NCBI GenBank assembly: GCA_034509735.1
Contig: JACGWO010000008.1
Span: 14,891,864-14,955,863 of the forward strand
Direction of reading: 5' to 3'
Source: Sesamum alatum
Taxonomy: Eukaryota > Streptophyta > Magnoliopsida > Lamiales > Pedaliaceae
Length of the DNA: 64,000 bases
This document shows, piece by piece, positions 47,025 to 58,262 of the stretch. Position 1 is the stretch's first letter, and each line of letters begins with the position of its first letter. A program made the translations under genes and the position numbers. The notes beneath the pieces are model-generated. The model made no database searches. It had not been told where the DNA came from and saw only the letters and a program-made list of their open reading frames with translations.

Positions 47025-47329
47025 ATAGTTTCAGTGAGAAAAATGTATATGATCATACTAATGCTTAGGTAGAAAAGATGTTAATGTTCTGCTCGTGTGT
47101 ACTTCCATGATTGTAAAGGATTAAAGAAGTTCTTGGTCGCCTGATAGTGTTTCGCCATGTTTTTTTGTGTTTCCTTTAGTTTTGGGGTATTATCTCATCT
47201 AAGATGCATGTGTTGAACAAATGTGGTAAAGAAATAACCAGTCCGAGTTAATTCCTATATAGATAATATTAATTGATTTGTTTAATAGAAAATTTAAATT
47301 ACCTAAATAGTCAGTGGACAGTGGACAAG
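47025..47329 (+). other. 3' flank of RING-H2 gene, copy 2
   Basis: Matches 13839-14160 with small deletions. No further gene. Confidence 0.5.
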
Positions 47330-47510
47330 ATCTGAACGTCGATGAATGCTGCAATATGGAATGCCTGAGGGATCCGTAATAAACATAAAATTGTACGAAG
47401 AATGTGTAAAGAGCATAAAATCAGACTATGTGGCCTAATTGATCCGAGAGTACATTAGGATGTTAATCGCATCCGTCGCGGGTTTGGTTTCACAGAGGTC
47501 ATAAAAAATT
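47330..47510 (+). pseudogene. LINE fragment, copy 2, with internal deletion
   Basis: Same fragment as 14165-14640, but about 285 bp of the ORF1 part are missing; GATCTGAA joins directly to CGTCGATGAATGC. The remaining part is the start of the endonuclease region, with stops. Confidence 0.6.
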
Positions 47511-47970
47511 GCCACGGTCTCTTTTGGATCACTGCTGGATATGTAACTGTAAAAAGTAGAAAAACTGACAAATATTAAATTCAGCAGCAGCTATCCCAAA
47601 AAAAAGAAAAACATTTTATTGAAACCGCATTTGAAATGACCAATATTAAATTTCTAGCTGGTTTCTAGAATTTATAATGACCTCTAGAACGGTTGGCTAT
47701 CCGTTCCTTTGACAGGCGTTACAAAATATTAGTAATGACTTTTACAAAAGTTGTTACTATTTTGCCCCGAATATTGTAATGGCAGAGTAAATCGTTACAA
47801 GGTTTGACCGGATAACGAAATTGTTATTGTCAATATTTTAGGGATGACTTCGTTAAAAAAATTGGACCACATTTTTTAACGGCTTTTGTTGTGCCTCTTT
47901 TTTTGAACGAGTTTTGTAACGGTGGGTATGAGGATTTGTATTTCTTTTTGGCTCGGTTGTTGTATGGTCT
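47511..47970. repeat. Edge of CACTA element A in copy 2
   Basis: Subterminal-type motifs (GTTACAA, TTGTAAC, GGAACG) matching 14820-15176 of copy 1. Interrupted at 47971 by element C and resumes at 58086-58262. Confidence 0.65.
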
Positions 47971-48869
47971 CACTACAAAAAAATACGGGAATTGAAATGG
48001 TAACAGGAACGGTTTTTTTAATTTTTGGAATGGTAAATAGTTCACTGTATCCTTTTGGACTGCAATTAGGAATGGTTGAGGAACGGGAGACAATTCGTGG
48101 CAATAAGAGGCGATCCTAACAATTAAGAACGGTAACGAAGCCACCGTTCATATTTGGAAATGGTTTTTGGCATATTTTCAGGCTACCGTTCCTAATTACC
48201 TTTGTACATATGAATTTATATTTTTTGCATTTGGAACACCTTATAAACTTTAGGAACGGTAGTATCGGAATTAAATCGCGCAACTAGGAACGGTAGTTAG
48301 AACACATTTTGGAATTGTCACCTTATGTTGTGGATACAATTTAGCATGGTATCTGGAATACATGTAGGAACGGTAAGTTGTATAGATTAGGATCGGTAAC
48401 TGGAATACCTTTTGTCGTGTTCGTTAGGACCGGTTTTAGCACTCTAACTTTGGAATACCACTTTGGATTGATTTTTGGTATTTTCTTTAGAACGAAAGTC
48501 TAACCACGAAAAAATTGATTTTGGAATAAATGTAGGCACGGTACGTCCCGTTTTTAGAAACGATTGTCTTCTATTTTTTGGAATGGTTGTTTCATCGGTA
48601 TTCGGAACAGTACGTTTTTTTAAAACAGTGAAATTTAGGAACGGTAGGTGGCGCTGAAACGCCGTCTAAAGTACCGTTCCTAACAAATGAATTATTAATT
48701 TTTTTTATAGTAATAATAATTATCATTTAAATATAATTAAATTATTAATATTTTTTGATTTTATAATTAATATTTAAATATGAAAAAATGCATAATCTAG
48801 AAATAAAAATTATATTAAATACGAATATTATCCGATTTAATTAAAAAAAATAAAAAAATAATACATAAT

Positions 48870-50413
48870 CTACTCCTCGTCCCCATCGGCCTCGTCAATC
48901 TCGTCAATGTCTGGAGGGGTGGGGTCTCTAGGAGGCCGTGACGGGCTGGCGCCGGAGTGACTGGTCTGCATGGCCTTCATCATGTCCATCAAGTCCATCA
49001 TCATCTCCTCGAGGCGGACCATCCGACCCTCCATGTTTGACGAAGGCGCTGCTCTGGCGTGGGCAGTGGCGGTGGCGAGGTAACGGTCTGGCTGAGACCC
49101 AGGGCCTCAAAACCAAGACAAAATACTCGGCTCTTGTTCTTGCCCCCGACGCAAATCAGCCACATCTGCTGCTCGATCTGCGCCACCGAGCCCTCTGATT
49201 CGGAAGCAGGATCCCTAGGATTGCACGGGGCCAGAGACAGATGATCCTCCATCATCTTATGGAACATCTCCTGCAAAAATAATTAGAATAAAAAAATAAA
49301 CTAGAATGTATTAAGTACAACTTACCGCCACCTCCGCTGCCCTCGGCCCGCTCCAGCAGCCGTCGGTCTTCTTTTTGTAGCATCTGGAGAATAACTCCAT
49401 CTGCTTCACTGGCCGGCCGAGCTGCTCCTCCTGTAAAAAGAAATGGGAAATAATTATTACCATTTTAATTTAATAGTAATAAATAATTGAAATAACATTA
49501 AATATCTTACCAACATCCGCTTGTGCATACCGACGGAGACAGATCCCCCGCGGTACACAGTAGCGAATGCGGCTGGGTTGGCGTTCCGGTTCGCCTTGTT
49601 CTTCTCGCACTCCTGCTTGAACTCCAGTGACTCCCAATACAGGAGGAGCTGCCGCCAGACCTCGTTCGCTAGTCATAGAGGCTTCTGTAGGGACTGTCTG
49701 ACGAGGATGAACTTCTTCCTGAGGAACTTCCCCACCCAAACGTGGAAGATCTTGAACATCGACTCATCGTCGGCGTCCCACCAGTACGTCATCTATATTA
49801 AATATATATATATATATATATATCATAACTTAGATTGTTAAAATATTTAAAAACAAAAATTAATTGCCATTACCTTCAAACTCTCAAACCAAAAATGCTG
49901 GTGCTCTGGCGGCACTTTGCGCAAACAGCCCCAAGGATGGGGATAGTGTCCTCGCACGACCGCGTACATGTGCTCGTGGATCTTTCGATCAGAACTGAAA
50001 TTATAAAATAATTAGTATGACATAAAAATATTAATTTAAATTACAAAAAAAAAATTAAAAATGTAAATATATCTCGCATCGGCGAGTGTGACGTATTGGC
50101 GCGCGGATGGTGGTGGGAGTGGTGGGGCCGGTGGGGGTGGTGGTGGTGGGGCAGCCCATGGACAGGCCGGATCGACCGTCGGTACGGTAGTGGATGATCC
50201 GCCACCCTCCTCGACGGGTGCAGCGGTAGACGCACCGGGTTGCTGGCCCGGCGCAGGTGGTGCGGGTGCCTGCTATGCCGGTGGTGCTGGTGGCGGTCGT
50301 GGTTGGAACACTACTTCCCTATCCTAGGAAGCAACACCGGCCGACGGTATGGCCAATGAGCCGCGACCGCGGCCACGTCCACCTCCTCGAGGTGGGAAAT
50401 CACGACCAGACAT
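48870..50413 (-). pseudogene. CACTA tnpA-type protein gene, nearly complete (element C)
   Basis: Start at 50413 (MSGRDFPPRGGGRGRGRGS), an RG-rich then Pro/Ala-rich N-terminal exon to about 50075 ending QYVTLADA. Later exons: 49996-49875 (HYPHPWGCLRKVPPE), 49794-49512 (MTYWWDADDESMFKIF, CEKNKANRNAN, GGSVSVGMHKRM), 49433-49325 (GRPVKQMELFSRCYKKKTDG) and 49272-48870 (EMFHKMMEDH, GKNKSRVFCLGFEA, then EGRMVRLEEMMMDLMDMM). The tail is acidic (DIDEIDEADGDEE). The heptad-like Leu/Met segment suggests a coiled coil. Defects seen: two stops in the first exon, one at about 49670, one frameshift near 49040 and a lost donor after exon 1. Despite this it is the best preserved tnpA in the window and defines the exon pattern of the others. 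tnpA proteins bind subterminal repeats. Confidence 0.8.
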
Positions 50414-51482
50414 GATCTATAATTTTTTTAAAAAATATTAGTCGTATGAATTTAAAAAATACATGTGAAGGATCAATTTATTTGAATAATGATAATTTTA
50501 GTAAATTTTTAAAATAATTATGCAAGCTAAATCCTAAAATTGTATACTAAGTCCCAAAATTAATCTAATAAATAGATAATTAATCCCAATTTTGTTATTG
50601 AAAATTTTCCTACAATATTTACTAAATCCTAAAATTATTTCCTAAAATATATACTAACACACAAAATTGAGGGTTAATTACACTAAATCCTTATATTTTT
50701 CCTATATATCTATACTGAATCCCAAATTTTGACCGTAAAATTTCACTAAATCCTTCTATTTTTCTATATATTTATACTAAATTCATAATTTGACCCTAAA
50801 ATTGCACTAAATCCTTGTATTTTCCTATATATTTATATACATAATTTTTAAAAATGACATAAAATTTCGAAAATACTTTAAGTTTACAGAAAATGACATA
50901 AAAAATTTTAAAAATTCAGAAAATTATCAGAAAAATCACCAAAAATTTTAAAATTTACAGAAGTTTTTTGAATTTTCATAATTTCTGAAATTTACATTAA
51001 AATTCTGCAATTTATTTAAATTTACAGAAATTTACATTAAATTGTAAGAAAATTCTGAATTTTCAGATTTTTAAAATATACAAATTTCCAGTTTTTTAAT
51101 AGAAAATCACACTAATTACAATAATTCACACTAATTGCAGAAAATTGCCCTAATTAAAATAATTCACATTAATTGACAGAAAATCACCAAAAATTGACAC
51201 TAATTACAGAAAATCACCAAAAATAACAAAAAATTCAAAATAATTATAGAAAAATTGTACACTAATTTCATATAGTAATTAGAACAAAATATTATAGAAA
51301 TTACATACAATCAACAATTACATACTATTACAAAAAATTTACAGAAAATTTACAAAAAATTTACAGAAATTAAATGCAAAATACAGAAATGAAACAATTT
51401 ACACAAAAGATTGAGAAATTCAATTTCTGCATTTTCAGAAAAATGCAAAACAGAAAAAAAAGGGTTCATAACAACCCTACCT
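50414..51482 (-). other. 5' intron of tnpA (element C)
   Basis: Donor CAG/GTAGGG at 51482 and acceptor ATAG just before the start codon at 50413. The intron is AT-rich with loosely repeated phrases such as TACTAAATCC, CCTAAAATT, and CAGAAAATCACC, a degenerate counterpart of the minisatellites in elements A and B. Confidence 0.5.
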
Positions 51483-51732
51483 GGTAGTGGTGCTGGCGGC
51501 GGTGGCTGAGGGCGGCGTCTGAAACAGCGGCGGCGGCGTTTGAGGGCGGCGTCTGGGCACGGCGTTTGAGGGTGGCGACGGTGGTGGCTGAGGGTCAATC
51601 GAACAGGCGGCAGCGGTGGATAGAGCAAGCGGGGGCGGGGGATCTCCACATACGGGCTGCTGATTGGATCCGGGGGCCAGCAACGGTGGATGGAGACGGC
51701 AATCAGGGTGAATAGAGAGAGAAAGAGAAGCT

Positions 51733-51782
<50 letters not shown>

Positions 51783-51810
51783 CTTTTGGGCAAAAGTGAG
51801 AAAAAATCTG
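51483..51810 (-). other. tnpA leader exon (element C)
   Basis: GC-rich, Pro/Ala-coding-like sequence next to a CT repeat. It lies upstream of the RG-rich coding exon and ends at a good donor. Probably untranslated; open frames across it (51477-51683, 51350-51814) are compositional. Confidence 0.45.
51736..51779. repeat. Microsatellite (GA)n
   Basis: About 22 GA units inside the tnpA leader of element C. On the transcribed strand it is a CT tract, as in many plant leaders. Confidence 0.95.
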
Positions 51811-51829
51811 CCAAGGAGCCAATTTATAT

Positions 51830-52262
51830 AAATTGTTTGGAACGGTCATCATTTTACAGGACCGTTCCCAAAACCGGTCCAAATAACGAATACGACGTTG
51901 TTTTTGCACTAAAACGATGTCGTTTTAATAACGTGTACTCATGTTGACCTAAATAGGGACGGTCTGTTAAGTGTATTACTGTTCCCATTACCGTGGCCAA
52001 CAGAGGCCGCTCCTGAACTACAGTTGACCGTTCCTATATCAATTCCATATACTTAGTTTAAGTAATTGCACTAATAGGAACAGTTACTTAGTACGAAAAC
52101 TGTTCCCATTACCGTTCCTAAAGAAATAAATGGTGTTGTTTTCTGGAACCCACATAGTAACCGTTCCTACATTCAAGTGGCACCGTTCCTATAGGTGACC
52201 AGAAAGCCAATAGGTTTGGCAATTTGTAACCTATTCGACAACTTGATGTAAATGTAATATTA
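51830..52262. repeat. Element C internal repeats upstream of tnpA leader
   Basis: GGAACGGTC, ACCGTTCC and TAGGAAC motifs of the subterminal type continue between the leader exon and the retrotransposon-like insertion. No gene. Confidence 0.5.
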
Positions 52263-52267
52263 TTATA

Positions 52268-54391
52268 TGATGAATAAAATGAGTATTTATCACTTCTGGT
52301 GCTTAATTTGTTGCGCTCATTTCACATTTGTTAAAACGGTGTTTAACTTATATCGAAACAAAGCCCACAGACCATGGATAACAACTCGTGCAGTTGGGCC
52401 ACGCATTGGATGGTGGTCATGAAACCAACTGATTAAGAGTTGGGTCTGAAACGTTCCAAGTCGAGGACCTCGAGACAGGGCATCGAGAGCCCTATTGAGA
52501 CTTGCGTCAAGAGTCGTGTTCATTGGATGAGTGCCGCGTTTCATCGGCGACAGGCGTGGGACGCCTACACACTCTTGATGGGTTGATCGAATGGGGTCGA
52601 GCTGACTGGACTGACTCGCGGGGATCATCATATGGAATCTTTGGAGGCTTGGTCGGTATGATTGGTTTTCCTTGGTTCCGATAGTACGGGAGTAATCCTC
52701 AGACTTGAGGGATCATGGCAGTCGCGTGCACATGACGGTTGTATCTTGGATCTGGCGAGAGGTAATCATTCTATAAGATGATTATCATAAGCCTTGTCCA
52801 GTGCAGTCGGAATGTGTAGCGAGGACGGTGGATTCTAAGAAGAGGATCTGTCCCCTGTCAGTATGTGACAGAGGTATCTCCTATGCACTCGGAGATACGT
52901 TCATGCTATTTGAAGCTGTGGCCACAGTGTTTGGTCGAACAGGGAATGGTTTCCTGTGTCAACGCAATGAAGCATACGTGGTATCGAGTATTAAGCATAG
53001 ATGCCTAGTCAAGGATGGGAACCGACGCCCAATTCCATACCCTAGACTAAGGCCGGGAGACGGTAGACGGAAGGATCGTACCCGTACGAAATCGGCGCCT
53101 AAATGTCACTCCAATTCACCTAGTCTCTAGTGCCATGGACCGTTGCTAGACGGCCACCTATGGTAACGGGCCCTTGTGGGACACAGGCCCAAGTCTAGTT
53201 GAGGATGAACCTAAAGGGTCACACACAAATCACCGAGGAGGTTGAGAGATCGACTTGTAGTCAATCTCGAAGGATAAATAACTAATTGGATTACTTAAGG
53301 GAAAGTCCATTGGATGGACGGGCCGATATTGTATCGGGCTTTCATTTAATCGATAAATTGGATTTTCGATTAAATATGGAAAGTTGAGACGTTGAGACGT
53401 TGGATCTTTTAATTGGATTAAAAGATCAACGAGAATAATTTAAATGGACATTAAATTGGATTTAATGTTGGATTCGTCATAATTGGATTACGATAAAACC
53501 CGGTCCGTTAAATTTACTCGAGAGGAGAAATAATTCCTATTTAAACATGGCCGACATGCTCCCTTGGAGGAAGCAAAATCCGCCATGTTTCATGCTAGGT
53601 GGTATGTTGACTTATCTCTTTTGGAAAGAGACAAATCAACTCCAATCAAGCTCTTCCCCTTTGGTATGATTTGATCATATCATAAATTTTGGTAGACTTG
53701 ATTGAAGAATAGATGGTGATTGATTGGAATGAATCTAGACATCCTTGGATGAACCTAGACACATTCCATTAATTATGTATATATATTAGAATATACAACA
53801 CCAAGCATAAGTGATTCATTATTCATCTTTTTCTAGGAAAAAGAGAAGACAAAAATTCACTCTCCTCTCCCTCTCAACTCTCGGTTTTCATTCCCCTCTC
53901 TACTAGTGTTCTTCACTTGATTTTGAATCAAGAAGAAGAACAAAGTAGGTTTAAGAGTACACTAATCCATAGTGTTCTTCTCTTAAACCGATTCCTTCTT
54001 AAACCCGTTCTTTTCTAGCAAGAAGAACGTGCGTTTCTTCCGGTGTGGTGTGGATCACCTTTGGAGAATCCATACATTTGGATTTCGTGAGCATTCCGGA
54101 GAAGGAACAACGCTAGTAGCCGGGAGCATAAGCTAAACAATCAAAGGTAACGGTTTTACTACGCTTTGATTGATTTAATATACATCTATGCCCTATGTGT
54201 TTAAATATATATTTCTAATATTTACACATCCTACATCGAACGCCCGGTTGAGCACCCAAGGGTACACCCCTTGGGATTCCTATTTTAAATTAGATTTGAT
54301 TTAATTTACACTATTTCCTCACTTTCTCGCTTTCGCTCGCGCTCCCGGGCGGATCCGCTTGTCCTTCAGATGTACCATACAAAATAATACA
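52268..54391. mobile_element. Retrotransposon-derived insertion (solo LTR or LARD-like), tentative
   Basis: A block of different composition interrupting element C between the module and the tnpA leader. It has TG at 52268 and CA at 54391, with a candidate 5-bp repeat TTATA on both sides (52263-52267 and 54392-54396). AT-rich target repeats are weak evidence. No gag, protease or polymerase reading frame was found; the open frame at 52801-53130 is unassigned. A hairpin CCCAAGGGTACACCCCTTGG lies near 54257. Could also be an unrelated internal segment of C. Confidence 0.4.
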
Positions 54392-54399
54392 TTATATGT

Positions 54400-54610
54400 A
54401 GTTTTGCGGAATTTCGATGTGCGATTCTCGAGATATCGTATCCAGTCAGTATTCATCGTAAGAAAAATAGATGCATCCTTAAATCCGGGTTCCTAATTGA
54501 AAACCAGACCGTTGGACATCAATTCATATCCATAATCTTGTGTGTGTTAAAAAATGGTGTCGATCCGGCTAACGGATGTTGAGATATCGGACCGATTGGT
54601 TGGAATTGTA
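54400..54610 (-). promoter_or_regulatory. Conserved tnpA-upstream module, diverged (element C)
   Basis: Reverse-oriented. Minus strand reads GATATCTCAACATCCG near 54580 and GATACGATATCTCGAGAATC near 54435, with ACCAGACCGTTGG-type spacer on the + strand. The retrotransposon-like insertion separates it from the tnpA leader. Confidence 0.4.
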
Positions 54611-55025
54611 ATACTAAGAACAGTCACCTAATAGACTAGGTGTTCCCAATACCGTTCCTAATATAAAGAACGATGTTGGTTTAATGCACGCACGTATACC
54701 GTTCCTATTGACATTTGGAACGGTCGTATATAAACTGACCGGTCCAATAGTTGAATTTCCCACTAATTTTTCATTGGGCTCCAAAATGAAATATTGGACT
54801 TCAGTTTGGAACGGTCTTAGGTTTTCACCTACTGTTCCTATTTCAAATTTCCCTCATTTTTTTAATTAGCCGCCATATTTGAAATATTGTACCTCAAATA
54901 GGAACGGTCCTGATAAATTTGGACTGTTCCTAATTCAAATTTCCCCCATTTTCTTTAATTAGCCGTCATATTTGAAAAATTGTACCTTAAATAGGAACGG
55001 TCCTGATAAATTTGGAATAGAAGGC

Positions 55026-57063
55026 TCACTTCCGTCAAGGCCCCCCACACGTGCGAAGCATTTCACGGAACGCAACCGGAATCAATTCTGCATGAATACA
55101 TGACAATCATGGCTCTTCATCCCGTGCATCCTCAACTCCTTCAAGTCGACTCAACGGGCCAAGTTAGAGGCATACCCATCAAGAAACCTAAGACAATGAA
55201 TCCACTCATATATCTTCTTCTTGAACTCCTTCGTCAGTGTATATATAGCCTTGGGCATCACGTTCGGTTTCCTTTCGTCCACCTCAAGCTCCGACCGATT
55301 ACATATGATCTTCAGATCCTTCCGTGCATTCAGATTGTCCTTCATTTTTCCCTTGATGTCCATCACAGTATTGAATATATTATCGAATACATTCTTCTCA
55401 ATATGCATGACATCAAGATTGTGTCGTATCAGATGCGCCCCCCAATATTCAAGCTCCCAGAATATGCTTTTCTTCGTCCACTTATGGTCGACACCATAGC
55501 CTTCCAGTTCACTCAACTATTGTTCGACAGCCATACTAAATGCATCGACACGGGTTCAGATCTGTTCTCCAGTCAGCCTCGAGCGTGCAACCTTCCTCTC
55601 CATTCGATTTTTAGTGAAGGCTTTCTTGTTCCTGCGATAAGGATGAACCGGTGGTAGGAATTGCCTGTGGTAGTCAAAATAGCATGCCTTCCAACCGTGC
55701 TGTAAATAGAATGCCCGTGTGTCCTCCATACAAACTGGACACCCCATAACACCAGCGGTACTCCATCCAGACGCCATCCCATAAGCACGAAGGTCGTTCA
55801 CTGTCCACATCAATGCGGTATGCATCATGAATGCCTGGTTTGTCGCAGTATCATGCGTATGTACACCCACATGCCATAAATTTTGCAACTCCTCGATCAA
55901 CAACTCCAAGTAGACATTGATAAGACGTCTGGGTTTTCGATGGGCCAGGGATACCATCGTTAGGAACATATACTCAGACTTCATGCACATTCCCGGTAGG
56001 AGATTGTACGGTGTAAGTATCATGGGCCAACATGAGTAAGTTTTACCATATTGGCCATGCGGTGCAAACCCATCCGTGCACAACCCAACTCTAACATTCC
56101 TCACCTCAGCTGCAAAATCAGGATACGTCCGGTCAAAATGCTTCCAAGCCTCTGCATCGGACAGATGACACATGGATCCTTCCTCCGTTTGATGGCTCGC
56201 ATGCCAAGTCATATGTTCTGCTGTGGCCTCCGACGCATACAACCTTTGCAGCCGAGGAGTAATCGGTAGATACCTAAGAATGGCATACGGGGACTTCTTG
56301 CGTTTAGGATTTCTGTCCCTGGTAGGCTTGTACCTACCGTCGGCTCAGAACTTGCAATATTCCAAATCAATATCGTCCTTCCAGTACAACATGCAATCGT
56401 TTTTGCAAGCATCAATCTTCTGAACTGGTAAACCCAATTCTCTTATCAATTTCTTCGTATTGTAATAAGTGGCGGGGAAAGTGTGATCGTGGGGCATTAT
56501 AGTATCAGCCCACTAACATAACCGATCATATGTATGCTCGGAAAAACCCCCTTCGGTCTTGATATTCACCAAAGAGGCAATTGACGCCAACTGAGAGGTG
56601 GTGCAGCCGTTCCACAACGGTTGGTTCGCAGCATGAACTACATCAAAAAAATGGTCTGACAAGCCAGACACATAATCAAAGGGCCCCGAATCGTAATATG
56701 AACTAGGACCCACATCAGATGGACAATGCTGAGTACCATCATCAGTTGGTCCCTCCTGGTTGTACGAAGACCAGAATGACGGCCCGGCGGCATCGAATTC
56801 CATCCTCTGCCCCCAATCCATCTGAGCCGCATCACCCCAATACGAACTACCCTCCTCCTAAACGGGTGGCGTTTGCTGTTGCTGCACAGGGGCGCTGTCA
56901 ATACTTCAAAGTATTCCTGCACCCTCTCCTCACCATGCGAAGTCCAATTGTAATACTCTAGCATAAACCCTTTCATACACAAATCAAAATTTACCTCGTC
57001 TGGTGTTTTGAACCGTTCGTTTTTGCACTTCCGACAGGGACACTTAATCTTGTCCCTGTCCAT
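55026..57063 (-). pseudogene. CACTA tnp2-type transposase, C-terminally truncated (element C)
   Basis: Start at 57063 with MDRDKIKCPCRKCKNERF (transposase-associated region with a C-x-C-x2-C motif), frameshift near 56880, then long good stretches: YDSGPFDYVSGLSDHFFDVV (about 56700), the tnp2 core with LYASEATAEHMTWHASHQTE (about 56245), VRVGLCTDGFAPHGQYGKTY (about 56090; the Asp is the likely first catalytic acid), CMKSEYMFLTMV, and NDLRAYGMASGWSTAGVMGC (about 55800), followed by HNLDVMHIEKNVFDNIFNTV (about 55410). A run of 228 codons is open (56242-55556). Few stops remain: about 56515, 56345, 55556 and 55516. It breaks off at about 55026 in the DUF4218-like part, so DUF4216 and the acidic tail present in copies 1 and 2 are missing. 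Confidence 0.88.
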
Positions 57064-58085
57064 ATATGCACGCTGAGACTAGGCCTATTCTAAAAATGTT
57101 GTAACACCGTCCTCAAACTCCAGCGTCACACCCAAGATGTCTCGAACATACATCCATTTCATCAACTGTCTTAACATGATTGGTCCTACGTATAATTCAC
57201 AACAGTACGCAATTAAATGAAAAGAGTATATTTTATATATATATACAAAAATAACAGAATTTTGCATACCTGAGCAAAACGCCTATCGATATCCATGCAA
57301 AATTCGCGCTCGATAATTGATATGTTCGATTTTCCGTATAAAGAATCAAGGGGGGGAGTTACAACAAAATGAGGGGGAGAGTAATTATAACAACAATGAC
57401 AAAGAAGGGGGATATATATATAGAAAATATTGAAACGGGCATTGGAATATTATTTGGAACACAAAACTAGCCGTTGAAATATAATCGTTGTTCCAGCTTT
57501 AGGAACGGCCTCAGGAGGGGTAACATGAGCGGTAATATTACCGTTGTAATATAGCCGTTAGCCATATTAGGAACGGTATGAGGCACACCAAAAAGGACCG
57601 TTCCTAATTGGAGTACAATTGGGAACGGTAATTATAACCACATTGCACTTACTATATACCCATAATTTAGAACGGTAATTGCATTACATTTTTGCCCATG
57701 GCGTAAAAGGGTCTTCTGTAGGAATATATGTTGGAATGGTCAGTCCACCGGTCCAAATAGACCCGGCCATTGGAACCCATATAGCAAGGATAAGTGTTCC
57801 TGGTCGACTCACCGTTCCAAATTTCACACATGTGTTCCAAATTGAAGTCCAAAATATATCAGGTCCGTTTTAGGAATGGTTATAGGTGTACATATTGGCT
57901 CACATATGTTGGCACTCCAATAGGAACTGTCTACTCGTTCCTATTAATTTGTATTATAATTACCACGACAGTGACATCATCAAGGGTTTACCATTCCACA
58001 ACTATTCCTTGAACCGTTCCTATTTGGAACGGTAACTGAAACAGCCGTCTCTATCCATTCCTATTCCCGCTTTTTTTTTGTAGTG
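57064..58085. repeat. 5' subterminal region of element C
   Basis: Numerous GGAACGGT, ACCGTTCC and TTGGAATAT motifs in both orientations up to the CACTAC terminus at 58085. No gene. Confidence 0.7.
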
Positions 58086-58262
58086 TCTTTTAATCGGCTG
58101 TATAATTAAATTGGGATGATTTTTGTAATTATCTTCAGGTTTTGTGCTAGTAAAGTGTCTCCCAAAGACCGTTACAACAACCATTACAAATGTAATATAT
58201 TTTATTAATATTTATAGATATTTATAATATTTATAATATATCTTATAATATTATAATAATAT

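Larger units (their letters stand above)
47971..58085 (-). mobile_element. CACTA element C, complete, 10.1 kb, TSD TCT
   Basis: Ends are CACTACAAAAAAATACGGGA (47971) and the inverted CCCGCTTTTTTTTTGTAGTG (to 58085), flanked by the 3-bp repeat TCT (47968-47970 and 58086-58088). Copy 1 reads through this site with a single TCT at 15174-15176, a direct empty-site proof. Subterminal repeats here use GGAACGGT and ACCGTTCC, distinct from the GTTACAA type of the other family. On the minus strand it carries tnp2 (57063-55026), the conserved module (54600-54400), a retrotransposon-like insertion (54391-52268), the tnpA leader exon (51810-51483) and tnpA (50413-48870). Confidence 0.93.
27058..58262. 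repeat. Segmental duplication, copy 2
   Basis: Second copy of the block at 1-15345. It is longer because it gained a Mutator-like element (35570-36787), a LINE (37087-40351), a 2.78-kb tandem duplication (second unit 43159-45914) and a 10.1-kb CACTA element (47971-58085). After removing these, copy 1 order is restored: 47960-47970 joins 58086 exactly as 15163-15190 reads in copy 1. The right breakpoint, near 58262, is followed by a Mutator-like terminus. Confidence 0.88.

Noticed and set aside
50088..50327. Gly-rich open frame on the + strand
   Set aside because: Antisense to the RG/Pro-rich first coding exon of tnpA in element C.
51350..51814. 154-codon open frame with a Leu/Ser repeat
   Set aside because: Reads through the GA microsatellite and leader exon of tnpA; the Leu-Ser run is the translated microsatellite, not a signal peptide.
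52801..53130. 109-codon open frame in the insertion in element C
   Set aside because: No recognised domain and no splice or promoter context; kept only as part of the retrotransposon-like block.
55100..55657. 185-codon open frame on the + strand
   Set aside because: It is antisense to the tnp2 pseudogene of element C, whose sense frame shows clear transposase motifs.
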